64,000 nt of DNA from Sthenelais limicola (GCA_942159475.1 OW804099.1:15185999-15249998), one strand, 5' to 3'; shown: positions 41,157 through 51,384, numbered from the stretch's first letter. Notes: generated from the letters alone by a model not told the origin. Numbers and translations are program-made.

Positions 41157-42701
41157 TAAAAATAAGGTTTGAAAATAATCTATTTTGAGATTTGTTTATA
41201 ATTTGACAAAATGTGGTAATACCAATTTTGAAATTGGGGGGTATTTAACATTTTGGGATGTTCTAAAAAAACTGATTTCAGTATTATAAGGACTGAAGAC
41301 TTGCATCCATTAGATTATTAGTTATTACATGGCCTTGAGTTCCTTGAAAGTCGTGGAATTTTATTATGATTTTTCAAGGCATTATGGTCAATTCTCACGA
41401 AATAGGGGCAATAAGTGTTTTTGAATTCCAAGGTTCACTGAGCTTACATTTTTATTCTTTTGGTTTATTTGTCATGCCCATCATTTAGATATAATTTTGA
41501 TCTTTCGGGCCAAATATGGTTTATTAATATGAAAATGTGCATTTTGTACATAAAATGATGAAATATAGGTGAAAATTGACGTTTTTAAAAACTGAAAAAA
41601 AAAGAGAATATAGGCACTCAAAAGGATAAATTTATGTACAAATTATTACTTCATAATAGGGATCCGACCATTTACTAAGCATTTTTTGTTCAATTCAGGG
41701 GGAAATATAGGAGATATTTTTGTTATTGTAAATTTTTTGCTAAAAAAAATGGCTAAAATTGAAGGGTACCTACGTCGAGGTAGTAAAATCTGTAAAACAA
41801 AAAATGCACATCCAATCCAGAAGCGATATTCAGGTTATATTCCCTGACTACCGTATTTATCAACGCTCAAAAGGTTCCTGAATTTTGAGAAGGTTGAAAA
41901 ATGACTTTTAGAAACCCCCACTGCCTAAATTTCGTGAGAACTGACCATTATAGAGAACAGTGGCTGTTTATACCAGTGGAAAAATCGGAGAGAATTATAT
42001 CAATAAAGATATCAAAATCAAAAACTATTACTGTACCGAGTGGGTCGCTTGTTAGGATTTAGAAGAACTGTATTTCAGGTCTAGAAATCTTTGAACTTTA
42101 TCATGACAGATATTGGTAGAGTAAGAGCTTGATTCTGTATAAATATCCTTAATTACGGGCACTAAAAAGTAATTTTATTCATCTCAAATCCACCAGAATG
42201 CACTAATTAGAAAGTATGTGTTGACAAAATTCCCAGGGGGAAAAACCCCTGCCACCCCTAGTTTTGTTTGGAACACAAAATTCCATTGATATGACTAAAC
42301 TATCTGGTTGAAAATAAATACCAGGCCTTGATTTAATTTTTCCAAATTCTAAGCATTTTCATCTTTTCATGCCCCTCCCCCCTCGCTGGTTCATTATTAG
42401 AATAAAGTGCATCCTTTTATAGATGGAGTTATACAACCGCATTTCATGTGACTTTTTTTGCACCATATTTCGTAAGGACTAGTAAAAACCTCTTATTGGA
42501 GGCTGTTCATTCGAACACCCCTGACACTCCCTGGTTACGGGCCCGGGCGGCGTCTCCTATGAAATTGGGGAGACAGATTTGATTTTGGTTGGAAGTAAAA
42601 GTAATCGAAATGGGATCAGTATAATGCAAACGGAACGGAACTAATTAGTACCATAATTATGTGGATAAGTATATATATTTGATTTGTTGACGCCGCGATC
42701 G
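41157..42701. other. Gene-free stretch
   Basis: AT-rich. A segment at about 41330-41440 (cttgaaagtcgtgg, ttccaaggttcactg) recalls the caaggcc..ccaaaatg repeat at 18855-18950 and 29595-29760. No gene seen. Confidence 0.45.
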
Positions 42702-43844
42702 CGCTACCACAACTGAGGCTGAGCCTCTATCGAATGTTCTACCTGCGCTCTCTCTATAGCAACGTGTATTGTTATATGGAGAACTTGGTAACCCCTATTG
42801 ATACGTCATCTGGCAATCCCGTTGGGGATACGTTGGCGTTGTGGGATTCTTGGAGGGATTCCCTTAGAAATCTGATATAGTCAGAATTCCCATAATAGAT
42901 GAAAATGATGTGAAATAATAAAGTTTGTTCAATCTTATTCACCCAGGGTGGGGGTGACCATCAGCGGTCTCATCAGGTGCGAGTGTGGCCACATTGGTTA
43001 TAAAATAATTGTAACTCTGGGCCGGTTTATGTAAAGTGTTTCCTCAGCTAGAGAATTTTCCTAACGTTCACAAATTATGTGGATAAGCTATGAAATAAAT
43101 ACGAAACCAATTTCATTGTCTTTATGAACATATCTTAATGAATAATTTTTATGGGGCTACACAGTAACAGTAATCGTCATTATTTTCTAAGTTTTCCATT
43201 AAGCCATTGTGAATTGCCTTGGGAAACATTCCAAGAATATAGCTTATAGTCAGTGCCATCCTCTATCTTCTTATGCAAACTCCTCATCTGCCTATCACTG
43301 CTATCACCTGCAACAAAGAGGTATAGGCCTGGTTGCCAGAAGGACTTCCCTTTAGCTTTAAAAGTCACAGTAACTCACACCTATCCCACCTTGAATTAAA
43401 CAATTCACCTGTCTGGGATCCAGTATGTACCTGTATGTCATTAGACCTGTCAACCTAATACAAATGCACTTAAACTAACTGGAAGTTAAACTTTATAAAC
43501 ATGGGCCAAGTGTCAAATTATATTGTGACCAACATGGCCTAACTAGCGACTGATGAGACCTACTAAGATCGAAACCACATCACACCCACCCAAAGGATTT
43601 GATCTTATTTTATTTTCAAGTTTAATAGCCTCAATTCATCAATTACATATGACCACACTTTGATGAAGTCATCCGAGCCTTCACAGCCCATCTCCAACCG
43701 AATCTGGGTTGCAACAACAACCGGGATGAGGTCACAATCGGGTGTTACCAAGCTCACATAGCAACGATAAACGTTGTCCAGCGTTGCCCAGGTGAGTCAA
43801 GGTAGATCATTCTATCTGAGGCCTGAGCCTCAGTTGTGGTGGCG
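42702..43844. mobile_element. 1.1-kb element with long imperfect TIRs
   Basis: cgctaccacaactgaggctg and its inverse gagcctcagttgtggtggcg form the ends. Pairing continues inward through gaatg(t/a)tctacct, tagcaacg and aacttggtaac, and again near 42957 (gcggtctcatcagg..gccacattgg) against 43529 (ccaacatggcc..ctgatgagac). The TIRs may span about 280 bp. The interior (43000-43520) is largely unique. Confidence 0.7.
43180..43307 (-). CDS. Possible captured terminal exon inside the TIR element
   Basis: Acceptor tttgttgcag, then DSSDRQMRSLHKKIEDGTD..., 41 codons to TAA. Composition looks protein-like, but the product is unrecognised and no partner exon is visible. Confidence 0.25.
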
Positions 43845-43990
43845 CTTTCAGGACATAGCAAAAAATGGCTCAACTTACCCCGCTATCCCCTACACACGTC
43901 CAACCTTCATCATAAATAGAAATTACCGCATACGAGAGACAAGGAGAAAATGACTAGTTTTGGGTTTTTTATTTTTGTAGAAGTATAAAA

Positions 43991-44067
43991 GTTGTTGTAA
44001 AATGATTTTTATTTTGTAAAAGTGGTAAAATATGATGAAATAAATTTGGTGATAATATAATATACCC
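43991..44067 (-). repeat. Split repeat B2 (77 bp)
   Basis: Identical by eye to 44936-45012 (gttgttgtaaaatgattttt ... ataatataataccc-type end). Marks the 3' end of the element. Confidence 0.9.
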
Positions 44068-44126
44068 CTGAGGGATGAAAGAGTGAAAGAATGAAGTAGA
44101 TGAAAAGTAGGTTGTGGGTGGGTGGG

Positions 44127-44936
44127 AACTTGTAAGTAAGAGTGATTTGAAGTAAGTGAGGGAGAGGAGAGGGTGAGAGGAGCTTATATATGGGTAATGG
44201 CGGAAGGATTGTGTAGTGGGTCCCTCTTGCGGCAATGAGGGGGCCTAACACCTATGTGTGATGCCCACCACATTAGTGTCTCGACTAGCTAGCTCTAGCT
44301 AATATACAATCCAATGTAGCTATTATCTTTCGTGTCAAAATATCCTCATAAATAAATGGACTTATTTTGTGTTGATTTTCATGAACCGTTTCAATTCCTT
44401 TAGGGAATTCGACCCATGAGGCCAATAATTTGTACAAGGGTAATTTGAGCAAAGGTTACAGTATACAGAATGTAAACCAGCGCTCCTATGCCTCCAAGAT
44501 CAATACAATTTCAGCCACCAAAGTTGACCCATTCGCTCGTAATTTCATACTTGTTTGCTCTTTGATTTATTTTAGGCATTTAGGAGGTTGAATATTATCC
44601 AGACTGCAATATAACAACATATGGGTTTCCCAGTTAGATTCCCATAATATAGCTCTATTTACTGGAGAAATGTATAAATCTGTGTTAATACGTAAAGTTG
44701 TTTGGATGGCATGCTTTATGTTGTGTTCAACCAAAGTCCACCTTCATTTTGGACAGGCATGTAAGTGGGCATTACCAGATCCTGCATAGACATTACAGAA
44801 CTCTGAGCTGAGAACAGATACTTGGTGAATTAACAGGCTTCCATTATGGAATGTTAACGTTGAGGAGAGATGGTAAGCATGACTCAATATAAGTCAAAGA
44901 GTTGATGGTAAGTGATTTATTATCTGATCCATGGTG
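44127..44936 (-). repeat. Split repeat A2 (810 bp)
   Basis: Copy of 49240-50043 with a 6-bp length difference (gaaccgtttcaattccttt against gaacctttccttt). 59 bp of unshared sequence separate it from B2. Confidence 0.93.
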
Positions 44937-45012
44937 TTGTTGTAAAATGATTTTTATTTTGTAAAAGTGGTAAAATATGATGAAATAAATTTGGTGATAA
45001 TATAATATACCC
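44936..45012 (-). repeat. Split repeat B1 (77 bp)
   Basis: Second copy of B, directly abutting A2 and 50 bp beyond the recombinase stop codon. Confidence 0.9.
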
Positions 45013-45062
45013 AAAAGAAGCCAAATTTAGGAAAGGGTGGGATGATGGTGGGAAAGACAAAT

Positions 45063-46037
45063 TTATTGATGATTTAATGATTTGATGAGGTGTCGATTAA
45101 CGACAGCTGGGTTGGTTTTCACGTATGTTTTGTATGCATCGCTCTTCCAGCCAGCGAAAGTCTGTATCTGCAGGTCGGTGCAGCCCGCCTGGTGGGCAGC
45201 GGTGGCGGCTGTCTTCCGGATACTATGCAGTGAATGGGTGGATGGGTCAAGTCCTATCTGTTTGAGCGCCTCTGCCCAGCGTCTGTTGATGTAACCCACC
45301 GGGACAGGGTTGGTAGTACCGGGGAATGACGCGAATGGCTGGTCGACGCTGACTGTGGGATTGGACTTGAACATGTCGTCGACTGCTTGGACAACACAGA
45401 GTTGCTTCTCTGTCGCTGCTTCTAGGGTGACGGTGCGTCTATCATAGGTACTGGCCATGTTCTTGGCCGATTTTATGTGGACGGTGATACTGCTTTTTCT
45501 TATTGATATATCACTTCTAGTCAGATGTATTGTGGGGTCGTATTTAGCGATAGATGGAGCCACTACCTCCGACTGTCTTAGAGCAGCATAATATAGTACT
45601 AGGATCACAGCCTTGAATATCTTGCCGAGGTTATCTCTAGGAATGTTCATGACTAGGTTTCTAAGCTGGTGTACTTCCAGCGGTAGTTTGATTCTAGGGA
45701 TATAGTTTTTATTGTTGAGAATGGCTTTGAGAGCCCACTTTACACGGGGGTGTTCTAATAACGTGGTGGGAAGATTTCTTTTATTGAGGAATGTTCGTAT
45801 ATGAGAAATATTATTCTGTATGGTCTTAGGCGAGGGAGTATGGCTGGATAAATATTCAATGTATGCACAGATTTCGACATATGTGCATGCGGGTATGGGG
45901 ACCTGAGCCTCTCGCATGAACGCCACAAACGTCTTCGTGGCTGAGGTGTAGTTGGCCCTCGTGCCCTTGGCCCAGGCCCGGTCCTGTGTTTCATCCGCTG
46001 CCTTCACCAGTTTCGCCAGTCTTGGTGCTGAAATTGA
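45063..46037 (-). CDS. Tyrosine recombinase (integrase of the Ngaro-like element)
   Basis: Cuts and joins the circular cDNA into the genome. Counting from the GTG at 46007 (314 codons): N-terminal SAM-like DNA-binding part (about 10-100), catalytic domain with Arg144 (LRQSE), His261-x-x-Arg264 (HSIR), Trp287 (GWKS) and Tyr295. The full R-H-R-W-Y set is present. The frame is open from 46037 and overlaps the RT ORF by 47 nt in the +1 frame. There is no ATG before Met31 of this numbering, inside the first domain, so translation probably relies on frameshifting, a non-AUG start, reinitiation or splicing (tttcag at 46033-46028 looks like an acceptor). Confidence 0.93.
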   Translation of the reverse strand, partial: SISAPRLAKLVKAADETQDRAWAKGTRANYTSATKTFVAFMREAQVPIPACTYVEICAYIEYLSSHTPSPKTIQNNISHIRTFLNKRNLPTTLLEHPRVKWALKAILNNKNYIPRIKLPLEVHQLRNLVMNIPRDNLGKIFKAVILVLYYAALRQSEVVAPSIAKYDPTIHLTRSDISIRKSSITVHIKSAKNMASTYDRRTVTLEAATEKQLCVVQAVDDMFKSNPTVSVDQPFASFPGTTNPVPVGYINRRWAEALKQIGLDPSTHSLHSIRKTAATAAHQAGCTDLQIQTFAGWKSDAYKTYVKTNPAVVNRHLIKSLNHQ

Positions 46038-48084
46038 TCAAATGTTCATTTATATGCCATTGGTTCAAGTTTGCCTTTACCATACAAATATTATAATTAT
46101 CAATGAACTCATTCACGATGGGGGTGTATTCCTGACCCAAGTGAGCTCTGCTGAGGGCGTCAGCCAAGATATTATGAGAGCCCGCGATGTGGTTAAAACT
46201 GAGTTTGACATCATACCTGGCTTGTACTAGCCAAGCTACGCGGGCGGCGGCCAGAATTATATTATTCTTTCCACGCCCCGAGTTCAATGTACATACAGTC
46301 GCCCAGTTGTCACAAAGCACTAACACATGAGAGCCCCTGTCGTCGTCACTGAGAAACGTTTCAAGAGCTATGGCCAGGTTAATCGCTTCGATTTCAGAAA
46401 TGTTATCGGCCCTGTAGTCTGGAGTGCAAATAGCCTGGCCGTAGGCGTGTTTTCCATCCGAGCCTCCAATGCCACTCAAACATGCGCCGACTACTATTGT
46501 TTTGTTTACTGGGGCTGAGGGGATTAAAGAGCGGCCGTTCCAAGTAGAGCAGAATTGCATGAACCAGTCGAGATCAAGTAGCATTTCTGCACTCACTTTT
46601 ATGCTGCCGTTACCACACTTTCTCAGCCCGTCCAGAAGCCTAGAAATAAATAGTCGAGCCGGAGCCACACACTTTCCTATGTACACAAGGGAGCCAATGA
46701 GGGATTGTAGGGTTCGCTTTGAAATGACAGACTTATTGCGGACATTGTTAATATTATCAAGTACCTCCTTTATTTTTACCTCGGGGATTGATATACTCAT
46801 GTCGTCCGTATCAAAGTTGATTCCCAGCCAGGTAATCTGCTTTGCCGGGCCCATAGTTTTCTCGGTAGCTTCTGGGAGGCCTAGGTCCTGCAAGAGAGTC
46901 GATATAATCATATATGCACGTTTAGCTTCTTCCTTGCTGTTACATATATACGCTATATCATCAATATACATATGACAACGGACCCCTTTCTCCCTGAGAA
47001 TTTTCACAATATAGTTGGCCACAGTTTGCATAAAGAATGACGATGCCCTGCTGCCAAAGGGCATGGATGTATCACAGTAGTATTTCCCGTTCCATTTCAT
47101 ACAAAGAAGGCACCAATCAAGGGGATCACTATGGAAGTTATGGTAAGCTCGTGAGATGTCGACCACACCCATAAATGCCCCTGTGCCCATGTTTTGAATG
47201 TCAGTAACCAGGTCCTCCGTCGTCGGGAGGTGGTGATCCTGCACAACGCCCCATATGGCATTTTTCCTAACGTATTTGTTCACCAACAATTCGTCAGGGA
47301 AGGTTAAATCAGTGATGACCCTCCTCTTTCCCTCTTCCTTCTTGGGTCTGGACATGAGGGGGGCACAGTGGAACCATGGGGTGAAAGGGGGGTCCTCGAA
47401 TGGGCCAAGGAGGTCCCCACATTCTATTTCTTTATCAATAAACTTTGTGATGTGTTCAGGGAAGGATACTGCACTAGGGTGGTTGTTATCTTCCCTGTCT
47501 AGGGGGGTAACAGGCCCCATATAGCCAATGGGGAAGCCATAGGAAATAAAGTCTAGTATTTGCTCGCCCCCTGTGAGGCCCGAGAGGTGTTTTCTCCATG
47601 CTTTAACGTTCAGGTTAGTTGGGAGGGGGACCCGAGCACTGAGGCAGTTTGGCAGGCCCGTATCGCGGACTGCTTGGTATATGAATGAGAGTTTGTTTAC
47701 ATCTGAGAAGTTAGAGTTAGGCCAATAGCTTTTTCTATAGTCCCTGAGGGCGTTTGGGGAAACATCAAGGTCGACAGAATTATTATCATGTTGGCATAGG
47801 TTCAATACATTGTCAAAGTAATTGTTCATACCTGTACCCTCAACTTGATTTCCCACCATAGCCCATGGGGCGTCATGATGTGCGTTGCCGTAGTCCAGTG
47901 TCTCAGACGGAGGAGGGTGACTGGCGGGCCCAGCCCGGGGCTCCTCCTTGCTGCCTCGAGGTGGTGGCGGGCAGCCCAGGAATGGCTGACCGCCCTCTAT
48001 CCGTTTTTTGGCACGGACATGGTGCTGTTGTTGGCGCGGCTCGCTCCCTGCGAGCTTCCTCCGGTCTGGCCCTGTATACCTTGC
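45991..48084 (-). CDS. pol: Reverse transcriptase / RNase H (Ngaro-like Pol)
   Basis: Copies element RNA to DNA. The first ATG is at 47859 (622 codons), but the frame is open back to 48084 with a proline-rich, protein-like lead (ending HHDAPWAM), entered by -1 frameshift from gag at 48003-48009. From the ATG: RT motif A VVDIS (Asp234), PFGSR (268-271), YIDD (298-301), then a thumb region and an RNase H domain at about 455-572 with Glu489/491, Asp517 and Asp567 in typical blocks (LCDNWAT, ADALSRA). At the first RNase H aspartate position the sequence is VVGACLSGIGG, with Gly458 where DACL is usual. No protease seen. Confidence 0.93.
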   Translation of the reverse strand, partial: ARYTGPDRRKLAGSEPRQQQHHVRAKKRIEGGQPFLGCPPPPRGSKEEPRAGPASHPPPSETLDYGNAHHDAPWAMVGNQVEGTGMNNYFDNVLNLCQHDNNSVDLDVSPNALRDYRKSYWPNSNFSDVNKLSFIYQAVRDTGLPNCLSARVPLPTNLNVKAWRKHLSGLTGGEQILDFISYGFPIGYMGPVTPLDREDNNHPSAVSFPEHITKFIDKEIECGDLLGPFEDPPFTPWFHCAPLMSRPKKEEGKRRVITDLTFPDELLVNKYVRKNAIWGVVQDHHLPTTEDLVTDIQNMGTGAFMGVVDISRAYHNFHSDPLDWCLLCMKWNGKYYCDTSMPFGSRASSFFMQTVANYIVKILREKGVRCHMYIDDIAYICNSKEEAKRAYMIISTLLQDLGLPEATEKTMGPAKQITWLGINFDTDDMSISIPEVKIKEVLDNINNVRNKSVISKRTLQSLIGSLVYIGKCVAPARLFISRLLDGLRKCGNGSIKVSAEMLLDLDWFMQFCSTWNGRSLIPSAPVNKTIVVGACLSGIGGSDGKHAYGQAICTPDYRADNISEIEAINLAIALETFLSDDDRGSHVLVLCDNWATVCTLNSGRGKNNIILAAARVAWLVQARYDVKLSFNHIAGSHNILADALSRAHLGQEYTPIVNEFIDNYNICMVKANLNQWHINEHLINFSTKTGETGEGSG
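47966..47994 (-). promoter_or_regulatory. Stimulatory hairpin of the frameshift signal
   Basis: On the minus strand ggcgg-t-cagcc, 7-nt loop, ggctg-c-ccgcc: two 5-bp G/C-rich helices with one T/C mismatch. Starts 8 nt after the slippery heptamer, the spacing expected for -1 frameshifting. Confidence 0.85.
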
Positions 48085-49016
48085 CTACGAATGCACTTAG
48101 AAAAAGGGTGAGTACAGGTTTTACCGACGCCATCGCAATAAGAACATATGTGAAGTATTTTCATACCATTTTCCTCATGTGTGTCGGCATGGTGGCATTG
48201 GTTTCTACTGACATTGTTATACATACGACATATTACCTCATTGGTGGCCTGTGGCTCTTTGCGGGAGTGAGAGTTATTATGCTGAGCACTAGGTCCCGCC
48301 AGACCACCCCCGTTAGTAAATGAAATTCTGATACGATGCTGATAAATACGTTGCTGGTCTTCCCATGTGAGTGACCCGGACTCTATTTGGTCCCACACGA
48401 ATTGCGACCACCTCCTCACCTGAGCCCACGGGTGCTCAAGTGCATCTTGACTAACATCAGTAATATGTTGCAGAATATATTCATAATGGTGTGGCTTGTA
48501 GGCCCTTCTATCTTGCAGGAGAGTTAGACAGGCATTAATGTACTGTGATTGTGACAACTGGGTTCGGGCCTCTCCCTTTTGTCTTATGGACTTGTCCCCG
48601 TCCTTATCAGCGTACATATATGGTTTGGCTAGGATTCTGTTATTATGTATGGAATGTATAATGTTCGCCTTACCATAGAAGCCTTTTGCCAGTCTCTCAT
48701 TCTCCATTTCCTTCTCAAAGTAATCATCCTGTTCCAGACCTCGTCTCAGTATTTCTGGAGGGGCGAAGTCGAATTCTTGGTCCTGAGTCCGAACCCGCCG
48801 GTGCTCAGGTGGAGGGTGAGTGTCCCGCTGGTTAGGTGTGGAGATTCGGCCGCCCTGCAGGGTCTCCGGCTGTGTGTGACCGGTAGTATCTCCGTCGCCT
48901 CGCCCGAGCGTTGCGTTGACCAACGCCCTGACTTGCTCCGTCAAGTCCGTGACCTGGGCCCTCATATCAGCCATGTCACCAGTAACAGCGGTAATTTTCC
49001 CATCCAAGTCTGTCAT
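47997..49016 (-). CDS. gag: Gag-like protein of the Ngaro-like element
   Basis: 339 codons from the ATG at 49016; the frame is open to 49091 but without an earlier ATG. N-terminal coiled coil (about 1-37, MTDLDGKI...LTEQVRAL), a polar linker, a helical core around 90-235, and a C-terminal Cys/His cluster (C263, C274, H275/276, C291, C294, C301, H303, C308) resembling the zinc-binding region of DIRS-group Gags. The last codons P-K-N-G-stop overlap the slippery sequence, so a fraction of ribosomes would continue into Pol. Confidence 0.85.
   Translation of the reverse strand: MTDLDGKITAVTGDMADMRAQVTDLTEQVRALVNATLGRGDGDTTGHTQPETLQGGRISTPNQRDTHPPPEHRRVRTQDQEFDFAPPEILRRGLEQDDYFEKEMENERLAKGFYGKANIIHSIHNNRILAKPYMYADKDGDKSIRQKGEARTQLSQSQYINACLTLLQDRRAYKPHHYEYILQHITDVSQDALEHPWAQVRRWSQFVWDQIESGSLTWEDQQRIYQHRIRISFTNGGGLAGPSAQHNNSHSRKEPQATNEVICRMYNNVSRNQCHHADTHEENGMKILHICSYCDGVGKTCTHPFSKCIRRQGIQGQTGGSSQGASRANNSTMSVPKNG
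48003..48009 (-). promoter_or_regulatory. -1 ribosomal frameshift slippery heptamer A AAA AAC
   Basis: Minus-strand aaaaaac in the gag frame as cc[A AAA AAC] gga tag, two codons before the gag stop. Shifting back one base gives aaa aaa cgg in the RT frame, which is open. The X XXY YYZ rule is satisfied exactly. Confidence 0.88.
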
Positions 49017-49091
49017 CTTCAGTTTGCCCCGAGGCACTGTGATGGTGAAAACAGAGGTATAAGATGCTGTGGTATAAAATGAATGCTGCAA

Positions 49092-49239
49092 TATTGTAGC
49101 ACCAGAAAGAACTCACTTTAGCCAGCGCATTAAAAATCCCGCTTCACGTTAATCCCCAAGTGCCGGCGGGCTCAGGTAGTTAGCGAAGCGAGGTAATGCC
49201 AAAAAGTATGTAGGCTGTGTGTGTGCACACTGAGCCGTC
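49092..49239 (-). other. 5' leader of the Ngaro-like element
   Basis: Between A1 and gag. No ORF; gtgtgtgtgcacac is a short palindrome. Presumably leader RNA. Confidence 0.5.
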
Positions 49240-50043
49240 AACTTGTAAGTAAGAGTGATTTGAAGTAAGTGAGGGAGAGGAGAGGGTGAGAGGAGCTTAT
49301 ATATGGGTAATGGCGGAAGGATTGTGTAGTGGGTCCCTCTTGCGGCAATGAGGGGGCCTAACACCTATGTGTGATGCCCACCACATTAGTGTCTCGACTA
49401 GCTAGCTCTAGCTAATATACAATCCAATGTAGCTATTATCTTTCGTGTCAAAATATCCTCATAAATAAATGGACTTATTTTGTGTTGATTTTCATGAACC
49501 TTTCCTTTAGGGAATTCGACCCATGAGGCCAATAATTTGTACAAGGGTAATTTGAGCAAAGGTTACAGTATACAGAATGTAAACCAGCGCTCCTATGCCT
49601 CCAAGATCAATACAATTTCAGCCACCAAAGTTGACCCATTCGCTCGTAATTTCATACTTGTTTGCTCTTTGATTTATTTTAGGCATTTAGGAGGTTGAAT
49701 ATTATCCAGACTGCAATATAACAACATATGGGTTTCCCAGTTAGATTCCCATAATATAGCTCTATTTACTGGAGAAATGTATAAATCTGTGTTAATACGT
49801 AAAGTTGTTTGGATGGCATGCTTTATGTTGTGTTCAACCAAAGTCCACCTTCATTTTGGACAGGCATGTAAGTGGGCATTACCAGATCCTGCATAGACAT
49901 TACAGAACTCTGAGCTGAGAACAGATACTTGGTGAATTAACAGGCTTCCATTATGGAATGTTAACGTTGAGGAGAGATGGTAAGCATGACTCAATATAAG
50001 TCAAAGAGTTGATGGTAAGTGATTTATTATCTGATCCATGGTG
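49240..50043 (-). repeat. Split repeat A1 (804 bp)
   Basis: 5' terminus of the element on the minus strand; pairs with 44127-44936. Expected to carry the promoter. Outside it (50044 on) the two copies diverge abruptly (ccatggtg|agg against ccatggtg|ttg). Confidence 0.93.
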
Positions 50044-50241
50044 AGGTGCTGGCAGTGGAGTCCCAGCAGTACATATACACATATAAACATTACAGAGCAG
50101 TTAGCAACGGTTCTAACATATACATGTAACATGGTAGGTCTCTATAGTTAAATGTGGTAAAAGTATTAGGGTCTACACCAATATCTAATCCATCACAATA
50201 CCTTTTAGATGGATAACTTAGAACGCATGAATGTAATCTTA

Positions 50242-50371
50242 TACGGTGGTACCCTGCATAATGACCACCCCTCTATTAAGACCAGTTTTTTGCAGGCCGA
50301 TTTGTTTAGCCCCTCAAATGCGACCACCTCGCGAGGTCAGTCCCAAGTCGCATTACCGGGGTTCCACTGTA
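50242..50371. mobile_element. 130-bp pogo-like MITE
   Basis: TIR-like tacggtggtaccc at the left and ggggttccactgta at the right, with TA at both ends (Tc1/mariner-type target). Interior gcgaccacctcgcgaggtc is palindromic. Confidence 0.65.
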
Positions 50372-50722
50372 TTCCAAAATTGTATTAATTACCAAGGAAA
50401 TGGACTAGTGCTTTACTGTCTGTACTACTTTCTGCTCAAGTTGATATAGTGTTGCCAAAAAATAAAATAAAATATTTGTCGTCAATTGTTTATTGTATTT
50501 GTCTTGTTTGTGTTATTATTACTGCCATAATAGTTTATCATATTAATGTAGTTTATCTATCTATCAACTACTACTGTATCTGTTGAATGACATAACTCCA
50601 TTTTTTCCAAAGGGGGCCCTCAGTAAGATCTATGGTTTGATAAAGGAGACCCACCCCTTTTTTTCGGTGTCAAAATTTGTTATATTATTGAAGATATACA
50701 CATCCTGAAATAAAAACCTATA

Positions 50723-50787
50723 CATACATACATACATACATACATACATACATACATACATACATACATACATACATACATACATAC
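50723..50787. repeat. (CATA)n microsatellite
   Basis: About 16 perfect tetranucleotide units. Confidence 0.97.
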
Positions 50788-51039
50788 AAAATGTGGGATG
50801 TTGGGTACAACAATCAACTTGTAACACTCGTTAACTGGGTCGACTCTTACATACAGAACAAGATGGGCGGCATAGGACACGTCTAATATATCAAAACTTG
50901 TACAGTATATGGCTCATGTAAAAACATTGTAAAACAAAAGATAGTTGGAGTTACAAAGTAAAACTAAATCTGGAGGATGTACCTCTAAAATCTATAGAGG
51001 GATATGACACTTAAATTCTGTTATCTTGTCTTCATGTTA

Positions 51040-51384
51040 TCAAATCATATTTCCCTCTTCATCTTGCTTGGTAATTTCCTCGGAGCCACTGCTACTGACC
51101 CTTCCTTCATTGTCGCTCTGTAGGGAAGGTATCTTAAGTCCTCTTACTCTAGCGCATTCTTTATGATATGGTTCATTAAGAGCTTCGATGCTCCGAAGTG
51201 TTCTTGCATGATTTTCTCCATAGAGTTCCACCATGACAATATGCCACTGATAGAAACAGCTAAAAGCGCCCTTTCTCAAGCCCAGCTCTTCATAATGAAT
51301 TCCCATATTCAAGTAAAGCCTGGCCATGGATTTGTGCATTTCGCCAACTGTACTCAAAAGGATCCCATGGGCGATTATATACAT
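51040..51384 (-). CDS. TPR-like gene, terminal exon
   Basis: Acceptor tttttttctag; 114 codons to TGA. HGILLSTVGEMHKSMARLYL, then NMGIHYEELGLRKGAF and LYGENHARTLRSIEALNEP: two helix pairs of TPR character. Ser/Glu-rich end (SSSGSEEITKQDEEG). Confidence 0.85.
   Translation of the reverse strand: MYIIAHGILLSTVGEMHKSMARLYLNMGIHYEELGLRKGAFSCFYQWHIVMVELYGENHARTLRSIEALNEPYHKECARVRGLKIPSLQSDNEGRVSSSGSEEITKQDEEGNMI

Larger units (their letters stand above)
43991..50043 (-). mobile_element. Ngaro-like (DIRS order) tyrosine-recombinase retrotransposon, 6,053 bp
   Basis: Minus-strand order: A1 (50043-49240), gag, RT/RNase H, tyrosine recombinase, B1 (45012-44936), A2 (44936-44127), B2 (44067-43991). 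This A1-ORFs-B1-A2-B2 pattern is the split-direct-repeat structure of Ngaro/PAT-type elements, which copy through a circular intermediate and integrate with a tyrosine recombinase rather than an integrase. No target duplication is expected or seen. All three ORFs are open. Gag and RT are linked by a -1 frameshift signal. Confidence 0.93.

Noticed and set aside
46007..46009. ATG start for the recombinase at 46007
   Set aside because: The codon is GTG; the frame is open further upstream and lacks any nearby ATG.
47903..48133. 76-codon minus-strand frame between gag and RT
   Set aside because: Third frame over the gag-RT overlap; the -1 RT frame explains the region better.
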